Part shown: one piece after another, positions 36,056-47,639 of the stretch
Layout of the letters: each line of letters opens with the position of its first letter
Position numbering within the stretch: the stretch's first letter is position 1
Assembly (NCBI GenBank): GCA_016098155.1
Contig: JAAAJB010000036.1
Span: forward strand, 1 to 64,000
Origin: Actinomortierella ambigua
Lineage: Eukaryota; Mortierellomycota; Mortierellomycetes; Mortierellales; Mortierellaceae
Reading direction: 5' to 3'
Length of the DNA stretch: 64,000 nucleotides
The notes under the pieces: generated by a model
The model's database searches: none
Seen by the model: the letters and a program-made list of their open reading frames with translations, nothing else
What the model was told of the DNA's origin: nothing
Position numbers and translations under genes: made by a program

Positions 36056-36817
36056 TCACTCAACCACATTGATAACGTTGAACAAAGGATTGGGTGTAGG
36101 AAGAGGAATCAGACATCCAAGGAAGTTAAATCCATCATCAGGAAAGAGAAGTGAGGGCAACTCGACGATGGCATACTGCTCTCTGGTCGCTCCACTGACA
36201 CTCTTTCTCGAAGAGAAGGAGAAGGAAGAGGCCACACACTCTCTTAAACATGGTCCTTTCGGTGGAAACTGCGAATTTAACTAAAATATCATCATATAAA
36301 ATAACCCAATAAATGGATGTGGAATTGCGGCGAAAGGATGCAATAATTACCTTGTCGTTGTTGCATGCTTCGCTCTTCAACCGGCTCTACGCCCACTTGC
36401 TCTCCTATCGCAATGCCGCCCTTATCAATCTTCAAACTCCATGAAGTTGTATCGCTGATCCATCAGTACACCCTTGGTCAGAACCCTGATCAGCAACAAG
36501 AAATGAAAAAACGTCGAGGTTAATCACAATTGTTCGTATGATGATGCGACAAAGAACGTGTTCTTTGGGAAGGTTGTGTGGGTCAGTGATATATACTGGC
36601 AAGTATTACACCCCTCAGCGAAAGGGGCGTGGTTGTTTCACCATGGTCGATAAGATAATGAAGAAGAAAATAAAAGTTTCATCATTCACACAAGAAAAAA
36701 AACTCGGCTCTTCCTCCAACTAAAAGATTTAGACGGAGGTGTTCCTCGAGTGTAAGAGTGGGAAAAGAAAAAAAAAAGAATAAAGGCTTACCAAGGGCGC
36801 TGTTGAAAACGATGCAT
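36056..36817 (-). CDS. Possible small gene of unknown function (structure uncertain)
   Basis: Evidence for a minus-strand gene: a TATAAA at 36990-36985, a ~170-base C/T-rich leader, an ATG at 36817 (MHRFQQRP) ending in a consensus donor (GTAAGC), and a protein-like terminal frame ending at 36056 (GATREQYAIVELPSLLFPDDG, then LGCLIPLPTPNPLFNVINVVE). One phase-consistent model is 36817-36792, about 36489-36468 (donor GTACTG) and about 36256-36056, giving roughly 85 aa. Another reading of the middle exon, from 36489, stops after 28 residues in total (ending NFMEFED). I recognise no family and cannot choose between models. A short upstream frame (14 codons) lies in the leader. Confidence 0.35.
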
Positions 36818-36984
36818 GTGTATCTCCTTCAAAGGAAGGGTGAAGAGTGAATAGGGGGGAGCAAAGCGGTCATCAGATGCACAGGTGGGCAGAGTGAAAC
36901 GCGGTTCAGTCCGAGAGAGGGAAGATGGAGGGTAAGGGGAAAGGGTGAAGAGGACAAACAGAGAAAAATTTTCGCGGCGACGAA

Positions 36985-36990
36985 TTTATA
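36985..36990 (-). promoter_or_regulatory. TATA box (TATAAA) on the minus strand
   Basis: TTTATA on the plus strand reads TATAAA on the minus strand, followed by a C/T-rich leader leading to the ATG at 36817. It supports a promoter for the small uncertain gene. Confidence 0.4.
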
Positions 36991-37536
36991 CACATGGTGG
37001 CTTGTGTTTGGCCGCACAACACCAGAGCTCATTTTTTTGTCTGAGTTGGATTGTCGATCAACAACCTTGGACGCGCTTTTCAAGAAGGAGGAGAGGAGAG
37101 AGCCTCGTCATCTGGCAAAATGGAAAAGGAGAACCACCACCTTCCTCCTCGTTCTAGAAAAATCTGTAGACCTTGAAGAAGCACTGTAGAATGCTGTAAA
37201 TGACTTGGGTCACCACTAGGCAGAAGTACCCTCGTCAACCACAGGAGTAATAAAAGGATGGGCACACAGGTTCAGCAGTGAAATCACGCGCAGCTTTAGG
37301 AAGAACACTGTACGTACGAGCCAGCAGCTGTTGGATGGTCAGGGGAGGAAGGTGTAGGTGAAAGAGGTCAGGGAGTATGAGAACAGACCTTTTGCCGTTG
37401 CAAGCGTCGTCTAGACGATCCGATTTCAGAGTTTGTCTGTCTCTCGCTGTCCCTTAACTCAGCTCAATTATATTGCGGTCAGTGAGGCATCCTTCATTCT
37501 CAATCTCTGCTGTTTCATTCATTGAAATTGCCCTCC
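36991..37536. other. Divergent upstream region between the uncertain small gene and the AlkB-like gene
   Basis: About 550 bases with no convincing exon; leader of the AlkB-like gene at the right end. Confidence 0.4.
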
Positions 37537-38637
37537 ATGCGTGTGCGTGTCCCACAGGCCGTCGAAGGACTCGACTTGTACTTGGACTATGTGACAGAGC
37601 AAGAAGAAAGTGACCTGATCGCAGAGCTTGACAAGCACGAGTGGGCTGGTCGTGGTGTCGAGCCCAATCCCGAGATGAAGCGAAGACACCAGCACTACGG
37701 AGGCACTTTCAGCTATCGCTACCGGTAAGCACTGCCTTTGGTAATCAAGGGCTTACGATGTCAAACCACCGTGAAGACTCGACCCTTCCTGATATGCTGC
37801 ACCCAAGGAATTAGAATGCGCAAGATTCATTATCCTTGCCCCGATGTCGAAGCAAAGGATCACGGAAGATACTAACACATACTATCGCGCTTTGGCCCTT
37901 TTTTTCCTAGACGAGTGGTTGGGCGTAAGCATCCCTTGCCTGACATGTTTTCGTTCTTGTCGCAGCGGCTTCGAGACGATGATGTCTATGACGTAGTACC
38001 AAATAGCATTATTGTAAATGAGTACGAAGCCGGACAAGGTAACAGGGGCTATTCCAATACAATAATGTAGACTATCACGTCGGATGGGAAACCACACAAA
38101 CCGATTAACGTTCAACACTATCATGGCCCACTCTAGGAATCATGCCACATGTTGACGCACCAAAACTGTTTGGAAAGACGATTTCGGCCCTCTCCCTCCT
38201 GTCGCCGTGCCTAATGACCTTTCAGCATACCAAGGATCCAAGCATTGTCCATCACATCCTTCTGCGTATGATCGGTTCTTTTTTTGTTCTCTCTCGTATA
38301 TGTCTGTGAAAATGTATTCTACAATGTCCACTCAACCCCTCGAATCCTCCTTTTGTTACCGGAACACCTTAAAAAAATAGCCCGCAGATCGCTCGTCGTG
38401 ATGAACGGCTCTTCACGATATGACTACAAGCATGGCATCTCCAAAGATCTGGTCGAGCATGCCCCGGATGGGACAGAGATTGTTCGAAGCCGTCGAGTCA
38501 GCATCACCTACCGTGAGTTCCTTGTCTGGGAGGATGACCCCGAGGCGTCCGTCGTGCGAGAGGATGGTGAAGCCGCCTCCTTGTCACCACCATCGTCTGC
38601 ACATACTTGCAGTCAAAAGTCCACCTGTTCTACTTGA
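37537..38637 (+). CDS. AlkB-family 2-oxoglutarate/Fe(II) dioxygenase (ALKBH8-like domain)
   Basis: Oxidative demethylase or hydroxylase of nucleic acids. Exons 37537-37724, 37911-38038, 38137-38265 and 38381-38637 give 233 aa, i.e. a stand-alone AlkB domain. Iron ligands: His110 and Asp112 (MPHVDA) and His166 (YKHGIS); the 2-oxoglutarate-binding arginines are in RSRRVSITYR (Arg187 and Arg193). GLDLYLDYVTEQEESDLIAELD is the usual N-terminal helix, YGGTFSYRYR matches the nucleotide-recognition lid region, and LPRRSLVVMNGSSRYDYKHGI closely resembles the ALKBH8 AlkB domain, which hydroxylates wobble-uridine modifications in tRNA. No RRM or methyltransferase domain is fused here. Substrate not decidable; the tail after residue 200 is Ser-rich. 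Confidence 0.9.
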
Positions 38638-39918
38638 TAAATAGATAAATACCCTATACTTCCAAGACTCGCAGTGATCTGATCATCGAATACACGTCAA
38701 ACGGGAAATAGTTCACATGTCAAAAAAAAGGAGGGAGTGGTATGTTCAGTGTGCTTCACTGAGAACGTCTTGGGAGGCTGCATAAACAAGCGTGTTGTGG
38801 ATGCAATTGTAAATGTCCAACAGGACAAACCACACAAAAACAAGTGTGCACAACAGGATGAAAGAAGGCATGTATCATATCGAGTCATTCGACAACTGAT
38901 ATGTGAGTAAAGACAAAATATCACAATGATGATGCCATACTGAGGTTTAACGGTGTTGCGAATGGATTCTTCCAGTTGCAATGATGGAGGCCGCTCATTG
39001 GTTTTTCCTCCTTCCTTCTCTCTCTCTCTCTATCTCCCCTCTCTCTCCTTCTCCCTCTCCTCCTCTGAATGGGGGCTGGAAGCTCCAAAGACTGAGGCAG
39101 AATCGAGGGGGGCCACCGGTGTTCTTACGATCGATCCTTTTCAAAAAAAAAAAAAAAAAAAAAAAATCTCCTCCTCCTCGCCTCTCCTTCTCTCCATCTG
39201 CATCGCGCCCTGCAGCAAGGAAGGAGGTGAGGGAGCGGATGAGGAGGAGGAGGATGGACACCCACCTCGTTCGCTCCCATTTTAGGTCGTTGTTTGTGAT
39301 GATATGGCTCAGAGGGCCATCGCGGCCAGGGAGCACGCCATTCGCCGTGTACTGTTGTCACATTTCTCATTCACACCCTGTTTCGAATACCGTTGATCCC
39401 ATCCAGTACGAATATGTAGAGCACAATCGTCTACCTTTATCTTCGCACACGAAGCAAAAGTCTCACGAGGGAGCTGACCAGCCTCCTGGCTGGCTGGATA
39501 AAGAAAGTGCTTTGGGCCTGTGGACATCTGTGTGTTGTAGGTGTACCTCTGTCGGGAAAAAGAAAACTCTCTCTCGCACAAACACAATGGTTTGGGTGCC
39601 AACCCTATTTCCCTTCCCCTCGATGTTAGTAGTCCCCGCTTCGTTTGGTTTCTGTTGCCCTACAAATATCTGCAACCTTCATTCATTCTCAGTTCATGAC
39701 ACTTTCTCATTCCTTGTCCTCCTCCACCCCGTTCACTCATCTCGACCCTACATTTCATTCTCCATCCTGCCCTCGTTGCTGTACCTGCACCCTGTTTGCC
39801 ACCAACCAGCACAGCAGACTAACCACACACACCTTGGAGCACACGAGGGTGCCTCTCCTTTTTTTCCCCCCACTCTCTGCCTCCCTACTTCTTTCTTCTC
39901 TTTTTAATATAAAACCCC
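38638..39918. other. 1.3-kb intergenic region before the SLC10A7-like gene
   Basis: The right two thirds are C/T-rich on the plus strand (leader of the transporter gene). A run of ~25 A lies at about 39141-39165. No exon recognised on either strand. Confidence 0.5.
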
Positions 39919-41601
39919 ATGTCTGGCAAACCCTTTGACCCGCCGGCTCAACCCGAGGCAGCACCCACCATCAGAGGCACTGATCTCTCCTCTCAGATCA
40001 CCCTGAGTCCAGCAGATACAGCGGTGGACCCCACCTCACCCATTTCAACCTCGTCCGCGCAGCCGTTGCTGCCTCACACCATTGGCGGATCTTTACGTCT
40101 AAAGACGGATAGCGGAAAAGCCTCCTCTTCCATTGACAACCAGCCGAGCGTTGATCCGGCAAGAGATGGCTCAGGAAGCGACCTGGCAAAGCATGGGCTT
40201 GGTTTACAGCGATCTTTCGGATCCAGCGCTGCACCATCAGGCAGTATCAAGAATGTTACTACTATTACCTCCTCTTCTCCCTCCTCCATTTCCTCCGCCG
40301 ATGCTGGTGTTGCCACTCCTGCAAAGAAACCCCTCAAGTCTCGGCTTTGGGACATTTGGATGAAAAACTGGTTCTTGCTGGGTCTGGTGGTCGCTATCGT
40401 CCTTGCCCGCTTTTACCCAGGTTGGGGCAAGACAGGTGGCCCCATCAAGCCCGAATACTCTGTCAAGTATGGCTTCACGTCGATGATCTTCTTACTCTCT
40501 GGCCTTGGCCTCAAGACGAAGGACCTGTTCATTTCGGCCATCAACTACCGTGCACACTTGATGGTCCAATTGACGTCGTTCATCATCATCCCCATGGTTG
40601 TCAAGGCCGTCACTGCCCTCGTGGGCCTGTCCGCCATGAACGCCACCTTGCTCGCCGGTATGCTTGTCACCGCCGCCACACCAACAACCATCTCGTCCAA
40701 CGTTGTCATGACTGCCAACGCTAGTGGCAACGAGTCGCTTGCCCTGTTCAACGCAGCGTTTGGCAACCTGCTGGGTGTCTTTATCTCGCCCCTCATTGTC
40801 TTGATCCTTCTTCATGGCACGCCCGAGTCTCCCTCCGGCCAGAATGGCCTCGACTACCCCAAGATTCTACGCGATCTTGGCCTGACCATCTTGGTGCCAA
40901 TTCTGGTGGGCCAGCTCTACCTGTACTACTTCCCCGCATCCGTGGCTTGGATGAAGAGCAAAGTCCACTTCCCGACCCTCAACTCGTTATGTTTGCTCAT
41001 CCTGGTGTGGAGCGTCTTTTGCGATGCCTTTTACAGCAAGACGTTTGACTTTGTCACCGCTGGCGAGATTGTCGCTGTCGCTGTCATGCAAGCCATCATC
41101 TTTTGGGTCATGACCTTCTTTTTAGGCATCCTGGCTCGCTGGCGACCCCGAAAGATCCGACAGCTCAAGGCGATCGCTGAAGAGCAGGCCAAGGTCGCGG
41201 CTGAGCAGAAACAGCTGCGCGAACAACAGGAGAGGTACGGCGATGTAGAGGTGCAGGCCCCGCCACCTGAGGAATCGGCCGATCAGCCACAGCAGCCACG
41301 TCAACGGACACGGATCCAAGAGTTTGTCGAGCCCATGTCGAAGAAGGACACGGTCGCGATCCTGTTTTGCGGTGCCACAAAGTCGGTGGCGATGGGCGTG
41401 CCCATGATCAAGGTCCTGTATGACTCGGAGAGTGGGTCGCAACTCGGCGGTCTGTTGGCGACGCCGTTGCTGATCTATCATGTCGAACAACTCTTCTCTG
41501 GCGCTTTCATGGTCCCATGGCTGAAAAGATGGGTTGGCCGCGGTGAGGAGACAGTGGAATCGTTTGAACACCACGAGAGCGAACGGATAGACCAACAATA
41601 G
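39919..41601 (+). CDS. SLC10A7/Rch1-like membrane protein (SBF-like/bile-acid:sodium symporter superfamily)
   Basis: Intronless, 560 aa. The first ~135 residues are Ser/Thr/Pro-rich and cytosolic. From residue ~143 (DIWMKNWFLLGLVVAIVLARFYPGWG) about ten hydrophobic helices follow, including FTSMIFLLSGLGLKTKDL, LLAGMLVTAATPTTISSNVVMTANASGNESLALFNAAFGNLLGVFISP (core SBF crossover motif), and FCGATKSVAMGVPMIKVLY (second core motif). Between predicted helices 8 and 9 is a charged, Gln/Glu-rich loop (~415-475) likely to be coiled-coil. In yeasts Rch1 limits plasma-membrane calcium uptake, and human SLC10A7 affects calcium and glycosylation; that is the expected role. A TATAAAA string lies only ~10 bases before the ATG, too close to serve this start. 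Confidence 0.93.
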   Translation: MSGKPFDPPAQPEAAPTIRGTDLSSQITLSPADTAVDPTSPISTSSAQPLLPHTIGGSLRLKTDSGKASSSIDNQPSVDPARDGSGSDLAKHGLGLQRSFGSSAAPSGSIKNVTTITSSSPSSISSADAGVATPAKKPLKSRLWDIWMKNWFLLGLVVAIVLARFYPGWGKTGGPIKPEYSVKYGFTSMIFLLSGLGLKTKDLFISAINYRAHLMVQLTSFIIIPMVVKAVTALVGLSAMNATLLAGMLVTAATPTTISSNVVMTANASGNESLALFNAAFGNLLGVFISPLIVLILLHGTPESPSGQNGLDYPKILRDLGLTILVPILVGQLYLYYFPASVAWMKSKVHFPTLNSLCLLILVWSVFCDAFYSKTFDFVTAGEIVAVAVMQAIIFWVMTFFLGILARWRPRKIRQLKAIAEEQAKVAAEQKQLREQQERYGDVEVQAPPPEESADQPQQPRQRTRIQEFVEPMSKKDTVAILFCGATKSVAMGVPMIKVLYDSESGSQLGGLLATPLLIYHVEQLFSGAFMVPWLKRWVGRGEETVESFEHHESERIDQQ

Positions 41602-41834
41602 ACAATTAGCTTCCCTGCACGTACCCTATCAAAAATTCCAACTTTTCTATCAAAAAGCATAATAGACGATTATCTTTGCCCCAAAAACTGCAATAGCACT
41701 ATAGTAGTACCAGCTAGAATAAAACTGCGGTGGGCCATTGTTGAAAATTCATTCATTCTCGCATTCACCCACTCATTCCCAAAAAAAAAAAAGAAAGAAA
41801 GAAAGATAAATATACATACTAATCTTCCTGCACT

Positions 41835-43382
41835 ATGCCTTCGGCCACTCAAAGACTCACTCCCTTCGACCTCCCGGAGATAGCATCCCTGGTTTTTGAG
41901 CATGTGGACAAAGCATCTCTAGCTCGGTGTCTTCCAGTCTGTAAAGCCTGGCACCATTACTGCCTGCCGCTGTTGTGGAAGAGTATCATTGTGATGCCCA
42001 ACTATCCACCCACTTTGTACAAGCTCATCCAACTCGATTGCCAACAGCATTGCAAAGCACACACCCATTACCGACATCTTCAAAACGGGGCTCCCTTGGG
42101 ACTTGCCTCCAGTACACAATGGGTGGACGATCTACGAATTACAGCCTACTCTTGGCGCCACGGTATGATCGACATCGATGTGGTCCACCACCTCCTTCAG
42201 CTTTGTCCCAATATCCGACGGCTAGAGCTCGATCACTACCGGAAGGACACCTACACGCTAGAGTACTGCAATCCCCGACTCGAGGCCCTTGCCGTAACAG
42301 GAGGCTTCGACCAACAGCTGACTCAGTCGGTCACGATGCGGTTCCGCGGACTTCGAAGCTTGACGTTCGGCAAGATTGACGGCAAGGACAGCATCCCGCT
42401 CATGATCGAGATGATTCAGGGCCTCCCCAACCTGGACAAGATTGGTCTGAGTGGGTTTAGCCCAAAGCTGGTCGACGAGGACTATGCAAAGCTCATCGCC
42501 GCTGGCCCAAAAGGCTGGCAGCAAGTCGAACTGGCCCACGTTGGCCAGACCACCATCGCCGCCGTCGCGAAACACAGTCGGACGCTCGAGTTCCTCAGCA
42601 TCCGGTGCATCAGCGGCTTTGACAGCCGACAACTGGTCGACCTCCTGGCTTCGAGCCCACGACTGCGAACCTTCCGGATGTTGACCAATATCTTTGACGC
42701 CAAAAGTTTTGTCGATCCTGATCTCGCAACGACAACGACAATGACAACGACAACGGCCCGTACTCTAAGACCTTGGCTGTGCGAGGCGACCTTGACCGAG
42801 TTTCGAGCACACATTGGCGACATCCCACGACCGGATTTGACCTTCGACCTTCAGGATGACCTTCATGGCAACACGGCTGACAAGCATGACCGCCACGACG
42901 AGGACGCTGACGACACCGACGATGATGGCGATGATGAATGGTGTGCACCTCGCCTGCGCGAAGCGTATCCCGGCGAGAGCATCCACCTCCAGCAACAGGT
43001 CCTAGCGCGGCTGGGCCGTCTGCGTCAGCTACGGCGCTTGCAGCTCGGACTGGAGGATCTCGATGCCGCCGAGCGAGATGCCATCAAGTATAGCGCCAAC
43101 TACCAAGCCCCCTTTCACGACTGGCACTACCAGGATGAGTGTCTGGATATGACCCTTGCCTCTGGGCTCGGCCAATTGCAATCGCTCCGACAACTACGCT
43201 ATTTGAACATCGGACGCATGGCCTCCCGTGTCGGACCCGAGGAGGTCGAGTGGATGGTTCAACACTGGCCTCAACTCGAGACCCTGGAGGGACTCTGTGC
43301 TGACGAGGAGGAGGAGGCAGCATGGCAACTTTGGGTCATTGCACCCCACATCAACACTATCCGATTCCACCGTATCACATAA
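41835..43382 (+). CDS. F-box/LRR-like protein 1
   Basis: Intronless, 515 aa. An N-terminal F-box (residues ~9-50: LTPFDLPEIASLVFEHVDKASLARCLPVCKAWHHYCLPLLWKSI) should bind Skp1. The rest has irregular leucine-rich repeats with conserved L-x-x-L patterns (NIRRLELDHYR, RGLRSLTFGKI, LPNLDKIGLSGF, TLEFLSIRCISG, LRQLRRLQLGLEDL, LRQLRYLNIG), a probable substrate-recruiting surface of an SCF ubiquitin ligase. An Asp-rich insertion (~345-370) and a short Thr run interrupt the repeats. Similar intronless F-box genes are abundant in Mortierella-like genomes. Target unknown. Same family style as the gene at 49765. Confidence 0.85.
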   Translation: MPSATQRLTPFDLPEIASLVFEHVDKASLARCLPVCKAWHHYCLPLLWKSIIVMPNYPPTLYKLIQLDCQQHCKAHTHYRHLQNGAPLGLASSTQWVDDLRITAYSWRHGMIDIDVVHHLLQLCPNIRRLELDHYRKDTYTLEYCNPRLEALAVTGGFDQQLTQSVTMRFRGLRSLTFGKIDGKDSIPLMIEMIQGLPNLDKIGLSGFSPKLVDEDYAKLIAAGPKGWQQVELAHVGQTTIAAVAKHSRTLEFLSIRCISGFDSRQLVDLLASSPRLRTFRMLTNIFDAKSFVDPDLATTTTMTTTTARTLRPWLCEATLTEFRAHIGDIPRPDLTFDLQDDLHGNTADKHDRHDEDADDTDDDGDDEWCAPRLREAYPGESIHLQQQVLARLGRLRQLRRLQLGLEDLDAAERDAIKYSANYQAPFHDWHYQDECLDMTLASGLGQLQSLRQLRYLNIGRMASRVGPEEVEWMVQHWPQLETLEGLCADEEEEAAWQLWVIAPHINTIRFHRIT

Positions 43383-43628
43383 AAAAAAAAGCATATTTAT
43401 ATTTTTACACACCTCCAACGGAAATGCCCAAACAGGGCTTTATCTCCTTGATATCTATTTGGTATCTCTTTGATCAGTCTCTTTTGTTTTTATTTTGGGG
43501 GGAAAAACCAGCTACCTTCGATGCAAAAGAATCTTCAAAGTGGAAAAAAAAAACAAATCAAAATCCCATTAACCAGTTCCAACCGTTGTATGTGTGCACT
43601 TTTTTTTTCTTTCATTTTTTTTTCTTTT

Positions 43629-46600
43629 TTAAGCGATGGCGTTGATCAAAACCATGCTGATATCCTCCCGACCAGAGCGAACAGCCAATTGCAATGTAAC
43701 GCCTGTGGCCGAGTCATATGTCATTCTGCAGCGTGCCAGGACGGGAACGCCGCCCAAGAAGATGCCAGACAGAATCATGGTATGAACGTTGGAGCCTTGG
43801 ACATTGCCCGTGTTCTCCAGTGGCTGCATACCCAATAAGGTAATCAAGTCCCGGCAGGCCTCCTGGAGTCCCGGGCTCGACGTCAGGGCCAGTGTCTCCA
43901 CAACCTCGTTCTCACCTCCAAGATCCTCCCATGACTTGTTGAAGCTGGGGATGTACGACGGCAGGACATAGTCAGCCACCGCCAACGACACGTCCTCGAC
44001 CTGGTAGCCATCCTCAAAGCCTTCCTCGTCAGGCTCACCGGTCTGGGGATCACAATCCTTGACGTAAAACTTGAGCTCGTTGCTGAACGACGCTTCGGGG
44101 TACTCCTCCAGCACCGTCCGCTCAAAGGCGACATAGGCCCGACCAGGGACATCGTACACCAGCTTGGTCGCAGGGACCAACACTTGCTCGACCAGCGACG
44201 ACTCGTCCGTCGGTGTCATCAACATGTTGACGTCCTCCAACAGGCTGTCGCTCAGCGTGTTCTTGATGTTAAACTGGAACACGATATGGTGCGCAAACAC
44301 GTGCTTCACGCACGACACCACATACTCGGTCTCCGTCTCTGTCAGGTCCACAGGCTTGCCCGTCGACTTGAACAGCGGACCGAACGATGCAAACTCGGGA
44401 ACCTCGGCCAGCTGCTGCGCATACACGGCCTGCTGATCCAGCGCTGGTGCAGACACGGGCGACGCACGCGCGCCGCCACTGGGTGCGCTGGCGCCACCGT
44501 TGGTGCTCGAGCCCAACGCAGGCGAGCCACGCGCGGCGGCCGACAGGCTGGGCAAGGTGCCAGACTGGATCTCCTTGGCGCCACGCTCCTGCTCCTCCTG
44601 TCGCGAGATCTTGGGGATCGCACTGAGGTCGAACGGCGTGTCGGCCATGTCTGGGTTGGACATGTACATGACCAGCTGGTGCTCGAGGTACGCCAGCGCA
44701 TAGGTCGAGTCGTCCTTGACATAGCGCTTCTCGTCGCCGTTCTGCATCACCTTGAGATACATTGTCGCACGGTCTCGGACCTCGTCGTCGGCATCGTCCA
44801 GGCATCGGCTCAGCAACACCTGCACACTCTTCCGCACCTCCTCGTCCTCGACATTGACACCAAACTTGGCCAGGGCCGACACTGCCGCACTACGGACGAC
44901 AGCATTCTCGAGAATGACACGGTTGTAGATGTAGCGAATGTACTTGGTCGGTTGTGGGCACTTGGGACCCTCCACACCAAGCAAATGCAGAATCTTGACA
45001 GACAGCTTGGAGTACTCGCAGTCCTCAATGATCTCGCACAGATGCGACAGCGCCGCCTCCTTGGACTCGGGGATATACTTGACAAAGTTGAAGATGGCCT
45101 CCACGACCGCGCGCTTAAAGTCATAGCCGCCATCGTCACGCAGAGCACTGCTCAGGAAGCTGAGCATCACATGGTGCTTGGCCGGGAACTTGACGCACAG
45201 CGATCCAACAGCCTCGACCACCAACACCTTGGACTCGTCCGTAATCTCCGACATGAAGCTGCTGATCTGCTTCATCAATCGCTCCACCGAGGCCTCGTTG
45301 CCCGTCTTGAGCAGCGTCGTGATCGCAAAGGTCGAAATGCTCCGGTTCTGGTCCGTGATCATGTTCTCCATGTCAATGTTGCAAGGAGCCACCGCTGCTG
45401 GGTGTGCCATGGCCAACTTGTTCAGCGCACGGATCGCCGCAAATCGAATGCTGGGCTTGCCCGACGACAAGAATGTCTGCAGCGTCACCACTGCTGGGAA
45501 CAGCTCCTTGGCTGTCGCGTCCTTCATCTCGCAAATCGCCTTGGCGGCCTCCAGATTGACCATCTCGGACTTGTGGCGCAACCAGCCTTCCAGCAGCTCG
45601 TAAATAACGCGAGTGGAGCTATTTTTTGAAAGAAAAAAAAAGGGGGGGGGGTGGTCAATATTTTCAGTCGCCTTCGCCTATTGTTCTATCTGCCCCGTAG
45701 GACAGATCGCTGCTTCGTGGTATATTGTGTTCCCTTTTTTTTCTTTTTCTTCGTTTCTTTCTCTCTTTACCTTGGGTCATCCTCCATCACCTTGCAAGCG
45801 TAACGGACGAGCATGCACTGAGCAAACGGCGAGCGCAGGACAGAGCCGCTCATGCCACTCTTGGCAGCAAAGTTCTGGACGAGCTTGGAGACTGCCATGC
45901 GATCCGTCTGGCGGATCGTGTACAACAGGCCGAGGGCATGGTATTGGACAATGTTGCTCGTCGAGACGACGCCATACTGCGAAGGCACACTGCCGCCAAA
46001 TGAGGTCATGTACGAGGTCGCCGCGGAGACTGCCGACTGCGGCTTCATGTTGATGGCCTCTTGAGCCTCGTTGGCCCAGCGCTTCACAACCTCGCGTGCA
46101 ATGCTGTACAGATGATATGCTGAGACCAATGCCGCCGATGACACCTTGGCGTTCCTGTCCACAATGGCTGCCTTCAGGAATCGCTCCACGCTCTGAAGCA
46201 TAGAAGCCTATTATTGTATCAAGATCACAGCAGCATGCGTGGCAGAGAATGAAGATAAAGTAAAGGGCAAGACGGAAGGGGGAAAAAAAAGAGAGGATCG
46301 TTAAAGGCTAGTCTTTCCGATTCGATCCATTGTTACCACAATATAAACAACCGAGCAGAAAAGACATACATCCGTAATCTTGCAAAGGACGCGAATGGCA
46401 TTGGCACGGTTCATGACGTCGGAAGTGGGCTGCATATCCTTCATCAAGCTGCTGGTGACCATGATAACATCTTCAGCAACCGTTGACAGCTCCTTGATGA
46501 CCAGATAGACGAGCTGGCGCAAAGCCGTCTATTTTGTTGAACAGAATGATGAGAGGCAAGGTTGTGCGATGGGCATTTGGAATATTAGCATGCGAGGAAA

Positions 46601-47052
46601 AGAAGATGGTCGGAAGCATGAAAAGAAAAGAAAAAAAACGCGCAATGTCAAGTTTGTATGAGAAACATACATCCTTGGACTGGAAAAGCTTGGTGACACT
46701 GAAGAACAGCTCTGTTGCCTCGGTTGTACCAAAGGTCTCGCCAAGGGAGATCAGGTAAAGGATCTTTGTGAGAAGGGCACGGCATTTTTTGGCATTGATG
46801 GGCGACTCGTTAAACGCGCGTGCATCCTGCAGGACCGTCGTCTTGTCGAAGTAATGATGGTACCCTACTCTTCCTGTAGACGATGAACAGAAGGAAGGAT
46901 GGACGCGCGATAAAGATGGGTGTAGCAATGTGGAGGTTAGTCGCGTCCTGCACTGGCTAAGGAACGTTGCATGTCATCCATGCATGGCGTCGAGTACGAG
47001 GGGTAAGCAGCCACTTGCCAGAGTCATCATCTCGTTTCGAGTAGCTCATCAT
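43629..47052 (-). CDS. SEC21: Coatomer subunit gamma (COPI, Sec21/COPG)
   Basis: COPI coat subunit for Golgi-to-ER and intra-Golgi vesicle transport. Exons 47052-46998, 46873-46671, 46528-46370, 46207-45771 and 45618-43629 give 947 aa. Segments in order: [207 protein letters not shown], then the appendage domain. The first exon ([12 protein letters not shown]) matches the family's short N-terminus; its 3' splice site is the least certain (donor GTACTC). A Ser/Gly/Ala-rich linker joins the HEAT and appendage parts. Confidence 0.93.
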
Positions 47053-47639
47053 GAGACTATAGATGGGGGTGAGAGGGGCGGCGAGCGGGAAGAAAGAGAG
47101 AACGGGGAAGGATGAAGTCTAGAGACACGCGCTGACTAAGAGTGTTGTGTGCAATGGTAGGAAAAGAATGTGTAGAGAAAAAGATGTTAGGAAGGCTGAT
47201 TCGCAGAGATGGGTCCAGTCCCAAAGGAGGCCACAATAGGGTAGGGGCCTCTCAGAGCCGAGCACGCCGATCAGCGGGCGACTGTGGTAGGGACCAGACA
47301 CGGTACCTGTTCAGGCACAGCTGGTATGGAAGGGAGAGGGATGCTCGCGCAGCGGGAGTAGGGGTGAGTGGGGGAGGGGTGTGGAAAGGAGTGTCAATGG
47401 GAGGGTGAGCAGACACGGCAAGAGGAGAGAGAGTGAGAGAGGGGGGGGGAGTGAGTGTAGGCGTTGATGATGAGTTGAACTGCATGCAACTTGCCACGTC
47501 TCTGCTCTGCCAGGCGAGGGGACTGCTTGCTCGTTTTCCCTCGCTCCTGTCTGAAGACAGGACAGGAAAAGGGTAGGCTGGGTGGAGGTGACAAGATTTC
47601 GCAGAGCGTGAGCGATCACCTTTGATCTGTCACGTCACA

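Noticed and set aside
38697..38981. 94-codon minus-strand frame with a hydrophobic stretch
   Set aside because: Considered as a small membrane protein, but composition is mixed, there is no leader-like sequence upstream and it falls on the 3' side of the AlkB-like gene.
39000..39907. 308-codon plus-strand frame upstream of the transporter
   Set aside because: Runs through a C/T-rich leader and poly-A stretch; composition is that of non-coding leader DNA and it ends 12 bases before the real start in another frame.
44184..45629. 481-codon plus-strand open frame
   Set aside because: Exactly antisense to COPI gamma exon 5; a by-product of codon bias.
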